From NCBI GenBank assembly GCA_031119595.1, contig JAVHXX010000255.1, positions 1-6,573 of the forward strand: DNA of 6,573 nucleotides, given 5' to 3'. Made by a program: the position numbers and the translations under genes. How positions within the stretch are numbered: position 1 is the first letter of the stretch; each line of letters begins with the position of its first letter. Shown here one piece after another: positions 1-5,645 of this stretch. Under the pieces are notes generated by a model, which saw nothing but the letters and a program-made list of their open reading frames with translations, had not been told where the DNA came from and did no database searches. This DNA comes from Patulibacter sp. (GTDB lineage Bacteria > Actinomycetota > Thermoleophilia > Solirubrobacterales > Solirubrobacteraceae).

Positions 1-3000
1 AGCCGGGGCCGATCGTGAACCGCTTCGGGCCCGCGACCAAGCCGGCGTCCTGGAGGAGCGAGGTGAGGGCGTGGCCCGGCGCGGGTTCGCCGTCGATGCG
101 TTCGAGCTGGAGGCGCTTGCGTGCGCTGCGGGCGTGGTCGACGAGGGCGCGCAGGGCCGGGCCGACGCGCTCGTCGAGGTGGTCGACGAGGATGAGGACA
201 CCCTTCAGGGACCGCTCGAGGTAGACGATCGGCTCACCGCCGATGAGCACGAGATCGGCGCCGGCGACCCGCTGCGGGCCGCGGGTGCGGCCCGAGCCGC
301 GGGAGGGATCATCGCTGCGGTCGCTCTGCACGGCCTGCCGGACCTCGGCGGGGCTGAGCGCGGCCTTCGCGGCCTTCGCGGCGTGCTTGGCGTTCGTCGC
401 GGCGGTCTTGCCGTTCCCGCTGGGCGTCGCGCTGCCATTGGCGCCCGCGCTGGCGGCGCCGACCGGGTGCGCGTGGCCGTCGTCGTCCCGCTTCGGCCAG
501 GGCAGCAGGGCGCCGTAGGGCTGGGCCGGATCAACGGCGTCGAGCACGACCGGCGGACGGCGCTCGAGGGTCGAACCCTCAAAGGCGCGCAGGCGATCCA
601 CGGCGCCCGGGAGCGCGAACTGCGCGCCGCCGAGTCCCTCGACGAAATACCCGCGCCGGCAGACGCCGAGCGTCTCGAGGTCCGTGAAGGCCGGGTAGAG
701 GGCGCTGAAGCCGCCGGGCACGCCCTCGGCGAGCACGAGCTCACGCGTCACGAGCCCGTGGCGCTCGAGGAGCAGTTCCGCGAGCGCGCGGTCGTGATCG
801 CGGCGGCTCGGCTCGGGATCGAACAGCGGCGCCGCGAGCGACCAGCGGCCGATCGACTGCGCCGGCGCGTTGCCACGGCGCTGCGAGAAGCGGCGCCGCC
901 CCGCGGTCGCCGAGGCCGCCTGCCGGACGCGGCCGGCCTCGGACTTCTTGCCCGCGCGCAGCGGCGAGAAGGCGTCGTTCGTGACCTCGCCGGCCCAGAC
1001 CAGATCCCAGAGCGCCTCGTGGAGCTCGCTCGCCGGTGCCTCGGCGGCGACGAGCAGGTCGGTGAAGAAGCAGGCCCCGCCGGCCAGGCGCTCGCGGATC
1101 TTGTCGTGGAGGGCACCCTCGGGCGGGTCGATCGCGCGCGGCTGGCCGGGGACGACGGGCCGCCCGAGCAGGGGCGCGTCCTCCCGGAAGTAGAGCGCGA
1201 CGCGGCCCGAGTCGCGGCCGAGCGCACCCGCCCCGACCCAGATGATCTCGCCGCTCGCGCAGAGCTGGTCGAGCCAGGCCTGCGAGTAGGCGCCGATCCG
1301 CCGCGGCAGCACGGCCGATTCCCACGCCGCGACCGGGAGCGCGAGGCCCTGCAGCGGCACGAGGACGTCGCGGAGGCGGTCGATGCCGGCACCGGCCGGG
1401 GCGTGGCGGTCGATGCCGTGCCAACTCGGCAGGAAGCTCGCGAGCGCACGCTGGTCGGACGGCTCGATCTCCTCGCGCAGCGCCGCGAGCGAGGCGCGCC
1501 GCAGTCGACGCAGCACCTCGGGGTCGCACCACTCGCGGCCCGTGCCGCCGGGCCGCAGCTCACCGCGGACGAGCGCGCCGCGGGCCTCGAGCCCGGCGAG
1601 CACCGCGGCCGGGTCGACCGCGTACCGCGCGTGGAGTTCGGCGGTCGTGAACGGCGCGTGCGTGGCCGCGAACCGCTCGATGAGCTTCTCGAGTGCCCCG
1701 TCGACCTTCACCAGCAGCCGCTGCGGCAGGAAGCTCGGCGGCACGACGCCGAGGGCATCGCGGTAGAGCCCGGCATCGTCGGTCGCGATCCACCGGTCCT
1801 CGCCGCCGATCCGCATCTGCACGGCGCGGCGATCCTCCGCGAGCTGTGCGAGCAGCTGCTCGGCCCGGGCCACCCCACCGGGCGGCACGCGCCGCGGCCC
1901 GGCGCCCGGCCCGTCGGCATCCGGTTCGTCGGCCACGTCCGGGTCCTCGAAGCCCTCGCGGGAGCCGGCCTCAGCCGTCACCCGCTCCCCCACCTCGGCC
2001 ACGCTGAGGTCGCCGACGTGCCGCAGCACCTCCTGGAGCTCGTCGGCATCCCGCGCACGGGCACGCTCGCTGCGGTGCTGGAGGTCGTCCTCGACGGAAG
2101 CGACCGCACGGGCATCGAGCAGATCCCGCAGCTCCTCTTGGCCGAGCAGCTCCGCGAGGAGGTCACGGTCGAGCGAGAGCGCGGCGGCGCGGCGCTCGGC
2201 GTTGGGCTGGTCGCCCTCGTACATGTACGTGGCGACGTAGTCGAAGAGCAGCGAACTCGCCATCGGGCTCGCGCGGTCGGTCTCGACCTCGACCAGGCCG
2301 AGCTCGCGCGTGCGCAGCTTCGTGAGGATCTCGGTCAGCCCCGGCACGTCGAGGACGTCCTGGAGGCACTCGCGATACGTCTCGAGGATGATCGGGAACT
2401 GCGGGTGGCGGCGCGCGACCTCGAGCAGCGACTGCGCCTTGAGCCGCTGCTGCCAGAGCGGCGTGCGGCGCCCGGGGAACGCCCGCGGCAGCAGCAGCGC
2501 CCGGGCCGAGTTCTCCCGGAACCGCGATCCGAAGAGCGCGCTCGCCCCGAGCTCGCGTACCACGAGCTCCTCGAGCTGCTCGGGCTCGATGAGGATGAGG
2601 TCGGCGGTGGGGACCTCGTCGCTGTCGGGGAGGTGGAGGATGAGGCCTTCGTCGCTCCAGATGACGTCGGACTCGAGGTCGAGCTCCTCCCGGATCCGCG
2701 CGCCGATCGCGAGCGCCCACGCGGCATGCACGCGGCCGCCGAGCGGCGAGAGGAGCACGAGGCGCCAGTCGCCGATCTCGTCGCGGAAGCGTTCGAGGAC
2801 GAGCGTGCGGTCGCTCGGGAGCACCGTGGTCGCGTCGCGCTGCTCGCGGAGGTACTCGACCAGGTTGCGGGCCGCGCGCTCGTCGAGGTCGTATTCGCCG
2901 GCGATCACCGCCGGATCCGCGTCGACGGCCTCGCGCGCGAACTTCCCGATCGCCTCGCCGAGCTCACGCGGACGGCCGACCGAGTCGCCACGCCAGAACG

Positions 3001-5149
3001 GGATCGCCCCGGGCACACCGGGCGCGGGCACCACGACGACGCGGTCGCGCTGGATCTCCTCGATCCTCCAGCTCGACGCACCGAGCAGGAAGGTCTGGCC
3101 GGCCCGGGCCTCGTGGACCATCTCCTCGTCGAGCTCGCCGACCCGTCGACCATCGGGCAGGACCACCGTGAAGAGGCCGCGGTCCGGGATGGTGCCGGCG
3201 TTGACGATCGCCAGCATGCGCGCGCCCTTGCGGGCCCGCAGGGTCCCGGCGACCCGGTCCCACACGAGGCGCGGCCGCAGCTCGCTGAACTCCGCCGACG
3301 GGTACCGCCCGTCGAGCAGGTCGAGGACGGCCTCGAGCGAGGACCGCGGCAGGTCGCGGTACGGATGGGCGCGCCGGATGAGCGCCTCGACGTCGTCGAC
3401 GAGGACCGAGTCCGCGCTCGTCTCCTCCTCGCCCTCCTCCTTCTCCGTGACGGTCTCGCGGCGGCGCGAGGCGACGGAGTTGTCGGCGGCAGCCACGATC
3501 GCGACGATCTGCTGGGCGAGGACGTCGAGGGCGTTCTTCGGGATCGTGGTCGTCTCGATCGCGCCGGTGCGCATCCGCGACGCGACGACCGCGCACTCCA
3601 GGAGGTCGGCGCGGAACTTCGGGAAGATCCGGCCCTTCGCGGTCTGGTCGACGGTGTGGCCCGCGCGGCCGATGCGCTGCAGCCCGCGCGAGACGGACTT
3701 CGGCGACTCGATCTGGATGACGAGGTCGACGGCGCCCATGTCGATGCCGAGCTCGAGCGAGCTCGTGGCCACGAGGCACGGCAGCTCGCCGCTCTTCAGC
3801 AGCTCCTCCACGACCTGCCGCTCCTCGCGCGCGAGCGATCCGTGGTGGGCACGGGCGATCTCCGGCAGGGCGGCGCCTTGGTAGGCCGGGCCGCTCGGCG
3901 GCAGCGTGACCGGCTGCAGCTCGGCGGGATCGAGGGTCCGGCCCGTGCGCGGTGCGAGCGGATCGTCCTCGGGGCCGGCAGGGTCGCGCTCGGCGATCTC
4001 GCCGTCGTCGCCCTCGAGGTCCGACTTCACGATCCCCGGCTCGACCTCCGTCGACGACGCGAGCGCCCGCTCGGCCTCGGCGGCGTCACGGCGATCGCGG
4101 GCGAGTTCGTTGATCCGCAGTGCCACGCGCTCGGCGAGCCGGCGGTTGTTCACGAACACGAGCGTCGAGCGGTGTTGCTCGACGAGGTCGAGGATCTCCG
4201 GGTAGATCGCCGGCCAGATCGACTTGCGCGTCGACTCGCTGCCCTGCACCGGGGACGGGGCGAGCGGGTCGGCGAGTTGGTCGGTCGACTGCTCCGGCTC
4301 GACCATCGACTCCACCGGCACGTGGATCTGGAGGTCGAGCTTCTTGCGCTCACCCGTCTCGATGACCTGGCAGGCGCGGTCGGTGCCGACGAGGAACCGG
4401 CCGACCTCCTCGAGCGGACGCTGTGTCGCCGAGAGGCCGACGCGCTGCGGCCCACCCGCCACGAGTTTCTTGAGCCGCTCGGTGCCGCCGGGGAGCGGCA
4501 CGCCACCGGGCAGATGGGCCAGGGCGGGGTCGAGCTGGTTCCAGCGCTGCTGCGCGGCGAGGCGCTCCATCGTGAGGGCCATGTGGGCGCCGCGCTTCGT
4601 GCCGGCGACGGCGTGGATCTCGTCGACGATCACCGCCTCGACGTGCGTGAGGAGCTCCTGTGCGCGTGAGGTGAGCAGCAGGTAGAGCGACTCGGGCGTG
4701 GTGATGAGGATGTCCGGGGCGCGGCGGAGCATCCGCGCGCGCTCCTTCTGCGAGGTGTCGCCGGTGCGCAGGCCGACCTCGAGCTCGGCGCCCGTCGCCT
4801 GCTGGATCCCCGCGAGCGGGGCGCGCAGGTTGCGTTCGACGTCGTACGAGAGCGCTTTCAGCGGACTCACGTAGACCACGCGGACCTTGCGGTCCTCATC
4901 GCCCTGGGGCGACGCGGCGAGCCGGTCGAGGGCCCAGAGGAAGGCGGCGAGCGTCTTGCCGGCACCGGTCGGGGCCGAGATCAGCACGTGTTCACCGCTG
5001 GCGATCGCGGGCCACGCCGCCTGCTGCACCTTCGTCGGCGACCGGAACGCGCGCCCGAACCAGTCGCGGACCGGCTCCGTGAACGCCGCCATGGGATCGA
5101 CGCCGGGCTCGGCGGCCGGCGGCCGCTCGATGAGATCCCGCGTGGCCAT
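1..5149 (-). CDS. lhr: Lhr-family ATP-dependent helicase (large, two-part Lhr); C-terminal end beyond the window edge
   Basis: Superfamily-2 ATP-driven nucleic-acid translocase and helicase. Characterised bacterial Lhr proteins are 3'-5' DNA translocases that unwind RNA:DNA hybrids and are linked to DNA repair; cytoplasmic. Seen here: Q-motif-like PTKVQQAAW (38-46), Walker A PTGAGKT (60-66), motif Ia SPLKAL (95-100), TPESLYLLL (151-159), DEIH (176-179), SAT (240-242), motif IV LVFVNNRR (330-337), motif V ATSSLELGIDMG (461-472) and motif VI QRIGRAGH (491-498). Lhr-specific blocks follow: ELRPRLVWDRV (623-633), NAGTIPDRGLF (650-660), GELDEEMV (671-678), ASSWRIE (691-697), PFWRGD (717-722), YRECLQDVLDVPG (925-937) and LLFDYVATYMYEGD (967-980). 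The C-terminal winged-helix region contains GREWCD (1204-1209) and RRGYFVEGLGGAQFALPGA (1498-1516). The 1716 codons seen exceed the family's usual 1500 to 1550; the excess lies in three low-complexity segments annotated separately. The last residues seen resemble the usual Lhr terminus, so few codons are probably missing. Start: an in-frame TAG at 5159-5161 leaves only GTG 5152, ATG 5149 or internal Met20 (5092); ATG 5149 follows GGAG. Met20 would give a more typical N-terminus. Family assignment is very secure. Confidence 0.97.
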   Translation of the reverse strand, partial: MATRDLIERPPAAEPGVDPMAAFTEPVRDWFGRAFRSPTKVQQAAWPAIASGEHVLISAPTGAGKTLAAFLWALDRLAASPQGDEDRKVRVVYVSPLKALSYDVERNLRAPLAGIQQATGAELEVGLRTGDTSQKERARMLRRAPDILITTPESLYLLLTSRAQELLTHVEAVIVDEIHAVAGTKRGAHMALTMERLAAQQRWNQLDPALAHLPGGVPLPGGTERLKKLVAGGPQRVGLSATQRPLEEVGRFLVGTDRACQVIETGERKKLDLQIHVPVESMVEPEQSTDQLADPLAPSPVQGSESTRKSIWPAIYPEILDLVEQHRSTLVFVNNRRLAERVALRINELARDRRDAAEAERALASSTEVEPGIVKSDLEGDDGEIAERDPAGPEDDPLAPRTGRTLDPAELQPVTLPPSGPAYQGAALPEIARAHHGSLAREERQVVEELLKSGELPCLVATSSLELGIDMGAVDLVIQIESPKSVSRGLQRIGRAGHTVDQTAKGRIFPKFRADLLECAVVASRMRTGAIETTTIPKNALDVLAQQIVAIVAAADNSVASRRRETVTEKEEGEEETSADSVLVDDVEALIRRAHPYRDLPRSSLEAVLDLLDGRYPSAEFSELRPRLVWDRVAGTLRARKGARMLAIVNAGTIPDRGLFTVVLPDGRRVGELDEEMVHEARAGQTFLLGASSWRIEEIQRDRVVVVPAPGVPGAIPFWRGDSVGRPRELGEAIGKFAREAVDADPAVIAGEYDLDERAARNLVEYLREQRDATTVLPSDRTLVLERFRDEIGDWRLVLLSPLGGRVHAAWALAIGARIREELDLESDVIWSDEGLILHLPDSDEVPTADLILIEPEQLEELVVRELGASALFGSRFRENSARALLLPRAFPGRRTPLWQQRLKAQSLLEVARRHPQFPIILETYRECLQDVLDVPGLTEILTKLRTRELGLVEVETDRASPMASSLLFDYVATYMYEGDQPNAERRAAALSLDRDLLAELLGQEELRDLLDARAVASVEDDLQHRSERARARDADELQEVLRHVGDLSVAEVGERVTAEAGSREGFEDPDVADEPDADGPGAGPRRVPPGGVARAEQLLAQLAEDRRAVQMRIGGEDRWIATDDAGLYRDALGVVPPSFLPQRLLVKVDGALEKLIERFAATHAPFTTAELHARYAVDPAAVLAGLEARGALVRGELRPGGTGREWCDPEVLRRLRRASLAALREEIEPSDQRALASFLPSWHGIDRHAPAGAGIDRLRDVLVPLQGLALPVAAWESAVLPRRIGAYSQAWLDQLCASGEIIWVGAGALGRDSGRVALYFREDAPLLGRPVVPGQPRAIDPPEGALHDKIRERLAGGACFFTDLLVAAEAPASELHEALWDLVWAGEVTNDAFSPLRAGKKSEAGRVRQAASATAGRRRFSQRRGNAPAQSIGRWSLAAPLFDPEPSRRDHDRALAELLLERHGLVTRELVLAEGVPGGFSALYPAFTDLETLGVCRRGYFVEGLGGAQFALPGAVDRLRAFEGSTLERRPPVVLDAVDPAQPYGALLPWPKRDDDGHAHPVGAASAGANGSATPSGNGKTAATNAKHAAKAAKAALSPAEVRQAVQSDRSDDPSRGSGRTRGPQRVAGADLVLIGGEPIVYLERSLKGVLILVDHLDERVGPALRALVDHARSARKRLQLERIDGEPAPGHALTSLLQDAGLVAGPKRFTIGPG
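269..487 (-). other. Gly/Ser/Ala then Lys/Ala-rich insertion near the C-terminus of Lhr (about residues 1555-1627)
   Basis: The segment sits between the conserved blocks PYGALLPWPKR and RVAGADLVLIGGEPIVYLER. In the Lhr proteins I know these are separated by only a short linker. The insertion runs from a Gly/Ser/Ala/Asn-rich stretch into a basic part, AKHAAKAAKAA (residues 1587-1597, about positions 359-391). It ends in a charged Ser/Arg/Gly-rich tail. The basic part is encoded by short near-repeats (sense GCGAAGGCC units). Disorder and nucleic-acid contact are inferred from composition alone. Confidence 0.6.
1865..2119 (-). other. Charged linker between the Lhr helicase core and C-terminal region (about residues 1011-1095)
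   Basis: The segment follows the conserved core end (LLAELLGQEELRDLLD) and precedes the C-terminal part. Its first half is helical-looking and charged (DDLQHRSERARARDADELQEV). Its second half is acidic and Gly/Pro-rich (FEDPDVADEPDADGPGAGP), typical of a flexible hinge. In characterised Lhr proteins the C-terminal winged-helix region assembles separately from the helicase core, so a hinge fits here. The boundaries are approximate. Confidence 0.5.
3866..4099 (-). other. Low-complexity acidic insertion inside the RecA2 domain of Lhr (about residues 351-428)
   Basis: The segment lies between helicase motif IV (LVFVNNRR) and the conserved IARAHHGS block before motif V. It is rich in Asp, Glu, Pro and Ala (for example SDLEGDDGEIAERDP) and has no recognisable fold. 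Other Lhr proteins have a shorter and variable linker at this place, so this is probably a surface loop extended in this lineage. The flanking motifs are intact, so it should not break the helicase core. The boundaries are approximate, judged by eye. Confidence 0.6.
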
Positions 5150-5151
5150 CA

Positions 5152-5155
5152 CTCC
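5152..5155 (-). promoter_or_regulatory. Possible ribosome binding site of lhr
   Basis: Read on the minus strand, the sequence before the start is TCTGGAGTGATG. GGAG lies only two bases from ATG 5149, which is closer than the usual 5 to 9. It overlaps an in-frame GTG at 5152-5150. The site supports initiation here rather than at Met20, which has no purine-rich sequence in front of it. The short spacing makes it weak evidence; a nearly leaderless message is an alternative. Confidence 0.4.
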
Positions 5156-5196
5156 AGACTACGAGCCGGACGCTGCCGCGGCCCACGATGACCAGG

Positions 5197-5242
5197 GCCG
5201 CACCGCGCGACGAAACGGCCACAGCACGACCGAACCGCCGCG
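5197..5242. repeat. 46-bp direct repeat, copy 1
   Basis: The copy begins GCCGCACCGCGCGACGAAAC and matches positions 5258-5303 at 43 of 46 bases. The differences are at 5219, 5223 and 5225. It ends about 48 bases upstream of the lhr start codon. The core 9-mer CCGCGCGAC occurs here (5203), between the copies (5238) and in copy 2 (5264). Confidence 0.85.
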
Positions 5243-5257
5243 CGACACCGCCACGCC

Positions 5258-5303
5258 GCCGCACCGCGCGACGAAACGGTCACGGGACGACCGAACCGCC
5301 GCG
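5258..5303. repeat. 46-bp direct repeat, copy 2
   Basis: Second copy, offset by 61 bases from the first, leaving a 15-base gap. Two of its three differing bases help create a short dyad absent from copy 1: CGGTC (5277-5281) and GACCG (5289-5293) around a 7-base loop. It lies upstream of lhr on the minus strand and about 340 bases upstream of the MASE1 gene. Confidence 0.85.
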
Positions 5304-5334
5304 GAGTGTGCGGGTCTGGGCCGTCTGGCCGGGG

Positions 5335-5349
5335 CCGTTCGCCGAACGG
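5335..5349. promoter_or_regulatory. Perfect dyad CCGTTC-GCC-GAACGG, candidate operator
   Basis: A perfect 6-bp inverted repeat with a 3-base spacer, the size and shape of a dimeric regulator site. A 10-bp palindrome GCCGATCGGC lies just to the right at 5357-5366. The location in a divergent promoter region makes a regulatory role possible. In GC-rich DNA short palindromes are common, and I do not recognise a specific regulator. Confidence 0.35.
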
Positions 5350-5372
5350 TCGGCAAGCCGATCGGCCGGAAT

Positions 5373-5385
5373 TTCGTGCCACGAA
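5373..5385. promoter_or_regulatory. Perfect dyad TTCGT-GCC-ACGAA, candidate operator
   Basis: A 5-bp inverted repeat with a 3-base GCC spacer, the same spacer as the dyad at 5335-5349. The centres of the two dyads are 37 bp apart. It lies at the edge of the less GC-rich stretch, where such a pattern is less expected by composition. A regulator cannot be named. Confidence 0.35.
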
Positions 5386-5467
5386 TGGAAAGAAGCGGAC
5401 TCCAATGCCCGGAAATGCTTACGGGAATGGCGGTTCCAGCTGCGAGTCGCACCGTATCGGCCCGATT

Positions 5468-5485
5468 TCTCGGCGAAAACCGAGA
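5468..5485 (+). other. Hairpin TCTCGG-CGAAAA-CCGAGA
   Basis: A perfect 6-bp stem closed by a 6-base A-rich loop, about 160 bases upstream of the MASE1 start codon. Nearby weaker dyads are CCCG/CGGG (5408-5411 with 5422-5425), TGCGAGTCGCA (5441-5451) and CGCAT/ATGCG (5497-5501 with 5511-5515). There is no T-run after the stem, so it does not look like an intrinsic terminator. It could be part of a structured leader RNA if transcription starts upstream of it. Confidence 0.4.
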
Positions 5486-5645
5486 CATACCGCGTTCGCA
5501 TGGACTCGGAATGCGTCCGTCCAGCACCCGGCCAGCAGGGTTTAGCTGATGGGACCAGTTGCCGAGGACTTGACCAACGGCTGCTCCGGCAGCGGGGCGA
5601 CGCCACGGAGGCGCCGCCCAGCAACCAAGCCCACACAGGCACACC

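Larger units (their letters stand above)
5150..5645. other. Divergent intergenic region between lhr and the MASE1 gene
   Basis: These 496 bases must carry the promoters of both genes, which point away from each other. The half next to lhr (5150 to about 5330) is very GC-rich and contains a direct repeat. The stretch from about 5370 to 5510 is less GC-rich and contains several short dyads and a clean hairpin. I found no convincing consensus -35/-10 pair on either strand, no tRNA, no terminator with a T-run and no riboswitch I recognise. Open frames crossing it have no recognisable protein character. Confidence 0.75.

Noticed and set aside
71..4669. Plus-strand 1532-codon open frame
   Set aside because: It is codon-aligned antisense to lhr, which has every expected helicase motif. 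The translated plus-strand product is Arg/Glu/Ala-rich with no recognisable domain.
5197..5303. CRISPR-like array
   Set aside because: There are only two copies with a 15-base gap, internal mismatches and no Cas genes nearby, so it is a simple direct repeat.
5306..5549. Small plus-strand reading frames in the intergenic region
   Set aside because: There is no ribosome site, no codon bias like the neighbours and no protein-like pattern. The region is better explained as regulatory.
5570..5575. TTGACC as a -35 promoter element for the MASE1 gene
   Set aside because: No acceptable -10 element lies 16 to 18 bases downstream; that stretch is GC-rich.
5404..5620. Possible riboswitch (cyclic-di-GMP, cyclic-di-AMP or cobalamin) before the membrane sensor gene
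   Set aside because: Hairpins are present, but none of the conserved sequence cores I know for these families could be found.
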